Shown here: positions 1 to 6,591 of the stretch, piece by piece
How the letters are laid out: each line of letters opens with the position of its first letter
Position numbering within the stretch: position 1 is the stretch's first letter
Origin: an uncultured Collinsella sp.
Lineage (GTDB): Bacteria; Actinomycetota; Coriobacteriia; Coriobacteriales; Coriobacteriaceae
Direction of reading: 5' to 3'
NCBI GenBank assembly: GCA_900547025.1
Contig: UREZ01000039.1
Span: forward strand, 1-16,482
Length of the DNA: 16,482 bases
The notes under the pieces: model-generated
Seen by the model: the letters and a program-made list of their open reading frames with translations, nothing else
What the model was told of the DNA's origin: nothing
Database searches by the model: none
Made by a program: the position numbers and the translations under genes

Positions 1-155
1 TCTGGGCCGAGGGCTACTACGTGTCCACGGTCGGCCTGAACGAGGCCACGATCGCGAAGTACATCCGGGAGCAGGAGAAGGCCGACATCGCGCTCGACCG
101 GCTGAGCGTCAAGGAGTACGAGGACCCCTTCGGCAGGGGGCCGGGGCGTAAATAG
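1..155 (+). CDS. tnpA: IS200/IS605-family transposase TnpA, C-terminal fragment (cut by window edge)
   Basis: Only the last 50 codons are present, reading from base 3 to a TAG at 153-155. The peptide starts WAEGYYVSTVG and continues with an NEATIAKYIREQE-like segment. This is the typical C-terminal part of IS200/IS605 Y1 (HUH) transposases, where the helix carrying the catalytic tyrosine follows the VSTVG stretch; Y20 of the fragment, in AKYIREQ, is the likely counterpart. The tail (DPFGRGPGRK) is variable in the family. These enzymes excise and insert single-stranded DNA at hairpin ends. Whether the copy is intact cannot be judged because the HUH motif lies outside the window. No TnpB gene follows, so this would be a TnpA-only element. 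Confidence 0.85.
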   Translation, partial: WAEGYYVSTVGLNEATIAKYIREQEKADIALDRLSVKEYEDPFGRGPGRK

Positions 156-264
156 CGCCGGTTTGACCGGCCCGCCACGGGTCAATCTGCAGTGCGGCCC
201 GAACCCCGTGAGGGCCGGCGCCTTTAGACGCGTGCCGGAAACCCAAGGGTTATACCCTAAGAGC

Positions 265-295
265 AAACCACCCCTTTTAGGGGTGGTTTTGATTG
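265..295 (+). terminator. Strong hairpin with T-rich tail: IS right-end hairpin and/or terminator
   Basis: An 11-bp perfect stem (AAACCACCCCT at 265-275 with AGGGGTGGTTT at 279-289) has a 3-nt loop and runs into TTTTGATTG. It reads as a rho-independent terminator for the transposase. It sits where the recognition hairpin of an IS200 right end would be, and both roles may apply. Confidence 0.65.
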
Positions 296-401
296 TTTGT
301 CGTATCCGATCGCTAGTTCAAATGTGATTTCCTCGGGAATGCATCTAGAGGATGCCGTGGACCTGTTTTCTGCCATGCGGCAATGGGTCCCATGGGGTGC
401 G

Positions 402-638
402 CCGTGCATTTTTTGGAGTATTCTGCAGTTCGAGTTGTCTGCATATGATCCGACGTCGCCAACGGTGGCCTTCGGATATCCCTGGCGAGCGTTCTGAGTC
501 AGATTTCGCCGTTTTCCGGAGCAGGGGCGCGTCATTCTCGCCATATCGGGACTTAGAATGATACGGCGCCCTACAGTTTTGCCCACCCGCGGCGGTGCTG
601 GCGTGGTTACGTTGCAGAATACTCCGTTTTTTGCACGG
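402..638. repeat. Split imperfect inverted repeat
   Basis: CCGTGCA (402-408), a T-run, then GGAGTATTCTGCA (415-427) are mirrored by TGCAGAATACTCC (613-625), a T-run, then TGCACGG (632-638). The 13-bp and 7-bp blocks are exact complements in matching order. The T-runs between them face each other and cannot pair. About 185 bases separate the arms. It could be the ends of a small non-autonomous element or two dispersed-repeat copies in opposite orientation. Confidence 0.55.
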
Positions 639-676
639 GCTAGGATGGGGTACCTCAGGAGAACACAGCGGTATCC

Positions 677-713
677 CGTAAATATATACAATTTGTACCG
701 TAATTTATACAAA
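677..713 (+). promoter_or_regulatory. Pair of AT-rich direct repeats upstream of the EFR1 gene, possible operator
   Basis: CGTAAATATATACAA (677-691) and CGTAATTTATACAAA (699-713) are similar and start 22 bp apart, close to two helical turns. This is the only AT-rich patch in the upstream region. The spacing suits a dimeric regulator, but no family can be named. Confidence 0.3.
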
Positions 714-847
714 ACGAAGAGGCAGACAGCGTAGGGTGGGTGCATTGGGGTGCTTGGTGCATCAAAACGGGGACCCCACGTGCCGTATACTCTGGCTGGA
801 TGTGAAAGCGGCTTGACGCGTTGCCAGGCGTAGGGGAGGGTGCCTCG

Positions 848-1609
848 ATGAGCGTATTCGAAATTGTGTTTAGTCCGACGGGTGGAACGCAGAAGGTGTC
901 TGGCCTTGTGGCCGGGGCACTGGACAAGAATACCGTTACCGTCGATCTGACCGATAGCGGGTTGGATTTCCACGAGGTCTCGATGACGAAGGACGACATG
1001 GCTGTTATCTCCGTGCCAGCGTATGCCGGCAGAGTCCCTGCCGTGGCGGTCGACCGACTGAACATGGTTCACGGCAACGGAGCGCGGGCCGTTCTGGTGT
1101 GCGTCTACGGAAACCGCGCGTTTGAGGACACGCTCGTAGAGCTGGAGGACGTTGCGAAGCAAGCGGGATTCCGGGTGATCGCGGCAGTTGCAGCCATTGC
1201 AGAACATTCCATTGCGCGACAGTTTGCTGCCGGTCGTCCGGATGCGCAGGATGCGGCGCAGCTCGCAGAGTTTGCGCAGCAAATTCAGCAAAAGCTGTTG
1301 GCTGAGGATGCGTCCGAGCCCTCTATCCCCGGCAATCGTCCTTATAAACAAGCTGGGGGTCACCGCATGGCACCCGAGGCAACAGAGGATTGCGTCTCCT
1401 GCGGTGCATGCGCCGCGGCGTGCCCCGTTTGTGCTATCGACAAGGGTGACCCCAAACGAGCAGCTGGCGAGGCGTGCATCTCCTGCATGCGCTGCATTGC
1501 CGTATGTCCGCGAGGCGCTCGTAAGCTTGATCCCAACAAGCTATCCGCTGTTTCCCAGATGCTGAGCAAGGTTTGCGTCGCGCGGAAGGAATGCGAGCTC
1601 TTCATCTAG
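848..1609 (+). CDS. EFR1-type protein: flavodoxin-like domain fused to 2x[4Fe-4S] ferredoxin
   Basis: A 253-residue protein, probably a cytoplasmic electron carrier or oxidoreductase of the EFR1 (flavodoxin/ferrodoxin) type. The N-terminus has a flavodoxin-like start, FEIVFSPTGGTQK, resembling the FMN phosphate-binding loop, followed by an alpha/beta region to about residue 150. The C-terminal part carries two CxxCxxCxxxCP clusters: Cys182/185/188/192 (CVSCGACAAACP) and Cys210/213/216/220 (CISCMRCIAVCP). The ATG at 848 is chosen because GGGGAGGG (832-839) lies at good spacing; an upstream in-frame ATG at 821 has no such site. It stands alone, about 280 bases ahead of the hydrogenase operon on the same strand. 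Its electron partners are unknown; exchange with the neighbouring hydrogenase is a guess from proximity. Confidence 0.85.
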   Translation: MSVFEIVFSPTGGTQKVSGLVAGALDKNTVTVDLTDSGLDFHEVSMTKDDMAVISVPAYAGRVPAVAVDRLNMVHGNGARAVLVCVYGNRAFEDTLVELEDVAKQAGFRVIAAVAAIAEHSIARQFAAGRPDAQDAAQLAEFAQQIQQKLLAEDASEPSIPGNRPYKQAGGHRMAPEATEDCVSCGACAAACPVCAIDKGDPKRAAGEACISCMRCIAVCPRGARKLDPNKLSAVSQMLSKVCVARKECELFI

Positions 1610-1620
1610 CGCAAGTGAGA

Positions 1621-1653
1621 TTGGTGCAAACAAACCTGGCCCTTTTGCACCAA
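1621..1653 (+). repeat. 10-bp stem-loop after the EFR1 gene
   Basis: TTGGTGCAAA (1621-1630) pairs perfectly with TTTGCACCAA (1644-1653) across a 13-nt loop, 12 bases past the stop codon. It is followed by A-rich rather than T-rich sequence, so it is not a standard terminator. It could stabilise the 3' end of the mRNA. Confidence 0.5.
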
Positions 1654-1709
1654 AAACGGATCAAAAAGGAAAAATAGTAAGGCGCTCTTTTTCACATTGA
1701 ATATTGCAA

Positions 1710-1731
1710 TTTGGTAACGCGTTTTATCAAA
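1710..1731. promoter_or_regulatory. Imperfect palindrome upstream of the hydrogenase operon, possible operator
   Basis: TTTGGTAA (1710-1717) and TTATCAAA (1724-1731) are complementary at 7 of 8 positions around a 6-base centre. It resembles the binding sites of dimeric redox or catabolite regulators. It does not have the 4-base spacer of the usual Rex box (TTGTTAA-N4-TTAACAA), so no regulator is assigned. It lies about 160 bases before the first gene of the operon, upstream of the most plausible -10 (TTTATACC near 1781). Confidence 0.3.
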
Positions 1732-1779
1732 TATGGCATTTATCTGCGGTAATGTTCTATTTCACCGCTGAGGGTGACA

Positions 1780-1892
1780 TTTTATACCGCCTGCCGAACC
1801 GTATGGAGACCTCACAACTTTTTAGGTCAGTGTTGTGCGTGTAGCAATTTCGCCCGGCCTCGCCTCCGGGCTGCCATGTGAGAGGGGATCTT
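1780..1892 (+). promoter_or_regulatory. Structured 5' leader of the hydrogenase operon with possible pseudoknot
   Basis: GACCT (1808-1812) can pair with AGGTC (1824-1828), and CACAAC (1813-1818) with GTTGTG (1832-1837). The order A-B-A'-B' is that of an H-type pseudoknot. A separate hairpin, GCCCGG (1852-1857) with CCGGGC (1866-1871), follows before the ribosome site AGAGGGGAT. The likely promoter (TTTATACC near 1781) would put all of this in the transcript. It matches no riboswitch class that I recognise. Confidence 0.35.
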
Positions 1893-3725
1893 ATGGCTCG
1901 ACTGCACGTAATGGAACGCAGCCACGCTCAGGCCGTCATGGACGACCTGCACGATGCGCTCGGACGTCGTCTGGCGGTGAGTTCGCTCGCCCCGTGTCCC
2001 GTTGAGTTTACGGCAGCGCTCGTCAACCTGTGCTCCACCCAGAGCTGCGGCAAGTGCACGCCCTGCCGCGTGGGCCTGAGCGCGCTGAGCGATCTGCTCG
2101 CCGATGTGCTCGAGGGCCGCGCCGACGAGTCCACGCTCAATCTGATCGAGCGCACCGCCCGCACCATCTATCTTTCGAGCGATTGCTCCATCGGTTACGA
2201 GGCCGGCGCCATGGCGCTTACGGCTATCCGCGGTTTCCGTGACGATTTTGAGCACCACATCCGCGAGCACTCCTGTGGCTTTGACCGCGAGGCCCGCGTC
2301 CCGTGCGTCTCGGGCTGTCCGGCGCATGTCGACATTCCCGGTTACATTTCGCTCGTCGAGGCCGGCCGCTATGCCGATGCCGTCAAGGTCATCCGCAAGA
2401 ATAACCCGCTGCCGCTCGTTTGCGGCCTGGTGTGCGAGCATCCCTGCGAGATGCATTGCCGCCGTGGCATGGTCGACGACCCCATGAACATCCTCGCCCT
2501 CAAGCGTTTTGCCGTTGAGCACAGTGACCTCAACGACCACAAGCCGCATGTAGTGGACAACACCGGTAGGCGCGTCTCCGTGATCGGCGGCGGCCCGGCC
2601 GGCCTTTCCTGCGCCTACTACCTGGCCGTGATGGGCCATAAGGTGACCATCTTTGAGCAACGTCACCACTTGGGCGGCATGCTGCGTTACGGCATCCCCA
2701 GCTATCGTCTGCCGCGCGAGCGCTTGCAGGCCGAGATCGACTGGATTTTGAGCGCCGGTGTCGACGTGGAGCTCGACCACTCCGTGAGCGGCGAGGAGCT
2801 CGCCCGCCTGCGCGACGAGTTCGATGCCGTCTACCTGGCCATCGGTGCCCACAGCGATAAGAAGCTTGGCCTTCCGGGCGAAGAGGCTCCCGGCGTGGAG
2901 TCGGCCGTCAAGATGCTGCGCGCCATCGGTGACGACGAACTGCCCGACCTGAGCGGCCAGCGCGTGTGCGTCATCGGCGGCGGCAACGTGGCCATGGACG
3001 TGGCACGCTCTGCCGTGCGCTGCGGTGCCGAAAAGGTGAGCATCGTCTACCGCCGTCGCATCTGCGATATGACGGCCCAAGACGCCGAGATCGCCGGTGC
3101 CCAGGCCGAGGGCTGCGAGGTTCTGGAGCTCACAGCCCCGCTCGCCATCGAGACGGGCGAGGACGGTCGCGTGAGCGGCCTGCGCGTGCAGCCGCAGATT
3201 ATCGGCGAGCCCCGCCGCGGGCGCCCGGCCCCGCGTGCCGCCGCCACGCCCGAGCAGGTCATTCCCTGCGAGCGCGTGTTCGTGGCCATTGGCCAGGACA
3301 TCGACTCCAAGCCGTTTGAGGACATGGGCATCGCCTGCAAGTGGGGTCGCGTCGTCACCGATTCGGACGGCGCCGTGCCCGACTTCGATGGCCTCTTTAG
3401 CGGCGGCGACTGCCAGACCGGCCCCGCCACCGTCATCCGTGCCATCAACGCCGGCCGCGTTGCTTCGGCAAATATCGACCGCTACCTGGGCTTCGACCAC
3501 AAGATTAAACTCGATGTGGAGCTGCCGACCGTTCAGTTTAAGGGCAAGCACGAGTGCGGCCGCTGCGAGCTGGGTGAGCGCGAGGCCGGCGAGCGTATTC
3601 ACGATTGGAATCTGGTCGAGCAGGGCCTTACCGAGGAGGAGGCGCGCCAGGAGGCAAGCCGCTGCCTGCGTTGCGACCACTTTGGTTTTGGCGCGTTCCG
3701 CGGAGGGAGGAACCTGGAATGGTAG
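1893..3725 (+). CDS. NuoF-C-terminal/GltD-like FAD-NAD(P) oxidoreductase, hydrogenase partner
   Basis: A 610-residue iron-sulfur flavoprotein that probably links NAD(P)(H) to the hydrogenase encoded next. Residues about 45-125 match the C-terminal [4Fe-4S] domain of NuoF/HydB (SCGKCTPCR, Cys52/55/58, with Cys98 as fourth ligand), but the FMN and SLBB domains of NuoF are absent. Residues about 135-210 are the GltD-type double-cluster domain (Cys138/142 and CGLVCEHPCEMHC, Cys177-189). An FAD-binding GGGPAG (232-237) and an NAD(P)-binding GGGNVA (362-367) followed by VYRRR define a glutamate-synthase-small-subunit fold, closed by SGGDCQTGPAT near 503. Cys555/558 and Cys591/594 at the C-terminus could hold a further cluster. 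The ATG at 1893 has AGAGGGGAT in front; a GTG at 1878 does not. The YRRR after the second Rossmann motif suggests NADPH, by analogy with GltD. The end overlaps the hydrogenase start. Confidence 0.85.
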   Translation: MARLHVMERSHAQAVMDDLHDALGRRLAVSSLAPCPVEFTAALVNLCSTQSCGKCTPCRVGLSALSDLLADVLEGRADESTLNLIERTARTIYLSSDCSIGYEAGAMALTAIRGFRDDFEHHIREHSCGFDREARVPCVSGCPAHVDIPGYISLVEAGRYADAVKVIRKNNPLPLVCGLVCEHPCEMHCRRGMVDDPMNILALKRFAVEHSDLNDHKPHVVDNTGRRVSVIGGGPAGLSCAYYLAVMGHKVTIFEQRHHLGGMLRYGIPSYRLPRERLQAEIDWILSAGVDVELDHSVSGEELARLRDEFDAVYLAIGAHSDKKLGLPGEEAPGVESAVKMLRAIGDDELPDLSGQRVCVIGGGNVAMDVARSAVRCGAEKVSIVYRRRICDMTAQDAEIAGAQAEGCEVLELTAPLAIETGEDGRVSGLRVQPQIIGEPRRGRPAPRAAATPEQVIPCERVFVAIGQDIDSKPFEDMGIACKWGRVVTDSDGAVPDFDGLFSGGDCQTGPATVIRAINAGRVASANIDRYLGFDHKIKLDVELPTVQFKGKHECGRCELGEREAGERIHDWNLVEQGLTEEEARQEASRCLRCDHFGFGAFRGGRNLEW

Positions 3726-5530
3726 AGCTCAACAACCCCACTGTCAGCGATAACACCGAAAGCGGAGCACTCAATATGGTCAAGCTCACTATCGATAATT
3801 GCGAGGTCGTGGTGCCCGAGCACACCACGATCCTGGACGCGGCCAAGTCCGTCGGCATCCAGATTCCCACCCTGTGCTACCTGCGCGATCTGAACGAGAT
3901 CGGCGGCTGCCGCGTGTGCGTGGTCGAGGTTGAGGGCTGCGACCAGCTGGTTGCCGCCTGCAACAACTACGTGCTCGATGGCATGGTGGTCCACACCAAC
4001 AGCCCCAAGGCCCGCGAGGCGCGCCGCACCAACGTGCAGCTGCTGCTTTCGCAGCACGATTCACGCTGCACGAGCTGTGTGCGCAGCGGTAACTGCAACC
4101 TGCAGACCATTGCCAACGACCTGGGCATTTTCTATCTGCCGTATCAAAGGCATTTGGCGGGCGAGGGCTGGGATTTCGATTTCCCCATCATCCGCGAAAA
4201 CGACAAGTGCATTAAATGCATGCGCTGCATCAAGGTGTGCGAGAGCGTACAGGGCCTAGGGATTTGGGACCTGACCAACCGCGCCACGCATACCGCCGTG
4301 GGCACCCGCGGGCGCGTGCCGATCGGCAAGACCGATTGCGTCGCGTGCGGCCAGTGCATCACGCATTGCCCGACGGGCGCGCTGCGCGAGCGCGACGACA
4401 CCGAGACCGTGTTTGACGCGCTCGCTAATCCCGACAAGATCGTGCTGGTGCAGATCGCGCCGGCCGTGCGTAGTGCTTGGGGCGAGGAGCTCGGCATTCC
4501 GCGCGAGGAGGCAACCGTCGAGCGTCTGGCTTGCGCGCTGCGCCGCGTAGGCTTTGAGTATGTGTTCGATACCGATTTCTCGGCCGACCTCACCATTATG
4601 GAGGAGGGCTCCGAGCTGCTCGAGCGCCTGGGCGCCGCCGCTAAGGGTGAGGGCGACAGCCGCGGCTGGCCCATGTTTACGAGCTGCTGCCCGGGCTGGG
4701 TGCGCTTTGTGAAGGCACGTTATCCGGAGTTTGTCGACAGCCTGTCCACGTCAAAGTCGCCGCAGCAGATGTTCGGCGCTATCGCCAAGACCTACTACGC
4801 CAAGGTGCTGGGCGTGGAGCCCGAGCGTCTGTTCGTGGTGTCCGTTATGCCATGCACGGCCAAGAAGGCCGAGTGTGCGCTGCCGAGCATGATGGGCGAG
4901 GGCGGCGCGCCCGACGTGGACGTTGCGCTGACGGTGCGCGAGATGGTGCGCATGATCCGCGCGAGCCACGTGAGCGTTGACACGCTGGTCGAGGAGCCGC
5001 TCGATACGCCGTTGGGCTTTGGCACGGGCGCGGGTGTGATCTTTGGCGCCACGGGCGGCGTGATGGAGGCCGCCGTGCGCTCGGCATATTACCTGGTGAC
5101 GGGCAAGAACCCGGATGCCGACTTCTTCACTGACGTGCGCGGACTCGAGGGCTGGAAGGAGGCCGTGGCCGATATCGACGGTACCAAGGTGCGCGTCGCC
5201 GTGGCGCACGGGCTGGGCAACGCCGCCCGTCTGCTCGACGCGATTCGCGACGGCCGTGTGAGATATGACTTTGTTGAGGTCATGGCGTGCCCGGGCGGCT
5301 GCGTCGGTGGCGGCGGTCAGCCCATCCACGACGGCTGCGAGCTGGCGGCTGAGCGTGGCCAGGTGCTGTGGAGCCTGGATGCGAAGGCGGACATTCGTTT
5401 CTCGCACGAGAATCCCGATGTCCAGGCGTGCTACCGCGAGTTTTTGGGCGCGCCGCTCTCGCCGCTGGCCGAGGAGTTGCTGCATACCGACCATCATGCC
5501 TGGTCGATGCCTAACGAGGGGACATGCTAG
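3719..5530 (+). CDS. [FeFe] hydrogenase catalytic subunit, CpI-like modular (M3) type
   Basis: A 603-residue iron hydrogenase catalysing reversible H2 formation from protons and electrons. Domains in order: plant-type [2Fe-2S] (Cys53/64/67/81); His-Cys [4Fe-4S] (His113, Cys117/120/126); two [4Fe-4S] ferredoxin motifs (Cys164/167/170/174 in CIKCMRCIKVC and Cys207/210/213/217 in CVACGQCITHCP); then the H-cluster domain. All three H-cluster signatures are intact: TSCCPGW (Cys323 likely proton relay, Cys324 ligand), MPCTAKKAE (Cys379, Glu385) and MACPGGCVGGGGQP (Cys524, Cys528). No signal peptide is seen, so it is cytoplasmic. The ATG at 3719 follows GGAGGGAGG and overlaps the previous stop by 7 bases, implying translational coupling; an internal ATG at 3776 is an alternative. 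The direct electron partner is presumably the upstream flavoprotein. Maturation genes must lie elsewhere. Confidence 0.95.
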   Translation: MVELNNPTVSDNTESGALNMVKLTIDNCEVVVPEHTTILDAAKSVGIQIPTLCYLRDLNEIGGCRVCVVEVEGCDQLVAACNNYVLDGMVVHTNSPKAREARRTNVQLLLSQHDSRCTSCVRSGNCNLQTIANDLGIFYLPYQRHLAGEGWDFDFPIIRENDKCIKCMRCIKVCESVQGLGIWDLTNRATHTAVGTRGRVPIGKTDCVACGQCITHCPTGALRERDDTETVFDALANPDKIVLVQIAPAVRSAWGEELGIPREEATVERLACALRRVGFEYVFDTDFSADLTIMEEGSELLERLGAAAKGEGDSRGWPMFTSCCPGWVRFVKARYPEFVDSLSTSKSPQQMFGAIAKTYYAKVLGVEPERLFVVSVMPCTAKKAECALPSMMGEGGAPDVDVALTVREMVRMIRASHVSVDTLVEEPLDTPLGFGTGAGVIFGATGGVMEAAVRSAYYLVTGKNPDADFFTDVRGLEGWKEAVADIDGTKVRVAVAHGLGNAARLLDAIRDGRVRYDFVEVMACPGGCVGGGGQPIHDGCELAAERGQVLWSLDAKADIRFSHENPDVQACYREFLGAPLSPLAEELLHTDHHAWSMPNEGTC

Positions 5531-6588
5531 CGATGCGCGCGTTTGATGTTGAGATGTCGCGCCGGGGGTTTGCCTCGGCGCTCGCCGCGGGCGCCCTGTC
5601 ACTTGCGCTCGCGGGCTGTGGCGGCGGGGCTGCCGGTGCCGGGTCCGCCGCGGGCTCGGTTGCCACGGACGGCGCCGGTGCTGCCGCAGAGCCGGTCGAG
5701 GTGCACGTCGCCTCGCTCAAGGGTCCGACGTCGATCGGTCTGGTGCAGTTTATGGACCAGGCTGCCGATGGCGAGACGGACAATGAGTTCGACTTTGCGA
5801 TCAACACCGCCGCCGACGAGATTGTGCCCAAGGTCATTCAAGGCGATATCGACATTGCCCTGGTGCCGGCCAACGTGGCGAGCGTGCTCTACAACAAGAC
5901 CGAGGGCGCGGTGCAGGTCATCGACATCAACACGCTTGGCGTGCTGAGCGTGGTGACGGGCGACGCGGACGTGACTTCGTTTGGTGACCTGGCGGGTCGT
6001 ACCGTCTACATGACGGGCAAGGGCACCACACCGGAGTACGTCATGAACTATCTGCTGGAGCGCGCGGGCCTGACCGGTCAGGTGGCGCTTGAGTTTAAGA
6101 GCGAGCCCACCGAGGTGCTCTCGGCGCTGCTTGCCGACCCGTCCGCCGTGGGCGTGCTGCCCGAGCCGTTCAAGACCGCTGCCATCGCCAAGAGCGAGGG
6201 CAAGCTGTCAGCTCCGGTAAGTCTGACCGATGTGTGGGATGAGCTGGCGGGTGACACGGGCTCGCGTCTGCTGACGGGCGTGACCGTGGTGCGCCGGGCC
6301 TTTGCCGAGGAGCATCCCAAGGCCGTGGCGGAATTCTTGAGCCGCCACGCGGCGAGTGTGAAGGCCGTCAATGCGGCGCCGGCAGACTGGGCGCAGGCCG
6401 TGGTCGATGCCGGCATCGTGGACAACGCCAAGATCGCCGAGAAGGCGATTCCCGGGTGCATGCTCGTGTGCCAGACGGGGAAGGATATGAAGGCGGCACT
6501 TAGCGGGTATCTGCAGGTGCTGTCCGACGCGGACGCGAGCGCCGTGGGCGGTAAACTTCCGGCTGACGATTTCTACTACATGGAGTAG
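5524..6588 (+). CDS. ABC transporter solute-binding lipoprotein (NMT1/ThiY/SsuA-like)
   Basis: A 354-residue extracytoplasmic binding protein. The N-terminus has a twin-arginine-like SRRGFAS, a hydrophobic stretch and the lipobox LAGC with Cys32 as lipidation site, then a Gly/Ala/Ser linker. The body resembles the COG0715 group that binds sulfonates, nitrate or thiamine precursors: a VHVASLKGPTSIGLVQ opening, a GDIDIALVPANVASVLYN segment, GRTVYMTGKGTTPEYVMNYL and VGVLPEPF. The ligand cannot be told from sequence. The ATG at 5524 lies inside ATGCTAG, overlapping the hydrogenase stop by 7 bases; ATGs at 5533 and 5554 are alternatives. Coupling to a hydrogenase gene is unusual and suggests that the imported compound matters for the same redox pathway (inference). 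Confidence 0.85.
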   Translation: MLAMRAFDVEMSRRGFASALAAGALSLALAGCGGGAAGAGSAAGSVATDGAGAAAEPVEVHVASLKGPTSIGLVQFMDQAADGETDNEFDFAINTAADEIVPKVIQGDIDIALVPANVASVLYNKTEGAVQVIDINTLGVLSVVTGDADVTSFGDLAGRTVYMTGKGTTPEYVMNYLLERAGLTGQVALEFKSEPTEVLSALLADPSAVGVLPEPFKTAAIAKSEGKLSAPVSLTDVWDELAGDTGSRLLTGVTVVRRAFAEEHPKAVAEFLSRHAASVKAVNAAPADWAQAVVDAGIVDNAKIAEKAIPGCMLVCQTGKDMKAALSGYLQVLSDADASAVGGKLPADDFYYME

Positions 6589-6591
6589 CCC

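Larger units (their letters stand above)
1..300 (+). mobile_element. Right end of an IS200/IS605-type insertion sequence
   Basis: The transposase end is followed by about 140 bases of non-coding, hairpin-rich DNA, as expected for the right end of an IS200-type element. GCGCCGG (155-161) pairs with CCGGCGC (215-221). CCGGC (215-219) can alternatively pair with GCCGG (234-238). A perfect hairpin lies at 265-289. IS200/IS605 transposases recognise subterminal hairpins and leave no inverted repeats or target duplication, so the exact boundary cannot be fixed from one copy; about 290-300 is a guess. Confidence 0.6.
300..847. other. Gene-free region between the IS end and the EFR1 gene
   Basis: About 550 bases show no credible gene. 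The open frames are short, lack ribosome sites and have no recognisable products. The stretch holds a split inverted repeat (402-427 with 613-638), two direct AT-rich repeats (677-691 and 699-713) and a TATACT hexamer at 786-791 that could be a -10 box for the downstream gene, though no good -35 is seen at the right distance. Confidence 0.6.

Noticed and set aside
257..1363. Open frame of 368 codons on the minus strand over the gene-free region and EFR1
   Set aside because: No recognisable domain, and it covers the well-supported cysteine-cluster protein only in part.
1621..1653. Rho-independent terminator after the EFR1 gene
   Set aside because: The stem is good but is followed by A residues, with no T-tract on the coding strand.
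1710..1731. Canonical Rex box
   Set aside because: The half-sites are 6 rather than 4 bases apart and deviate from TTGTTAA, so it is kept only as an unassigned palindrome.
1827..3680. Long open frame of 617 codons on the minus strand opposite the GltD-like gene
   Set aside because: Its product is Ala/His/Val-rich low-complexity sequence with no family resemblance, in a frame opened by third-position GC bias of the real plus-strand gene.
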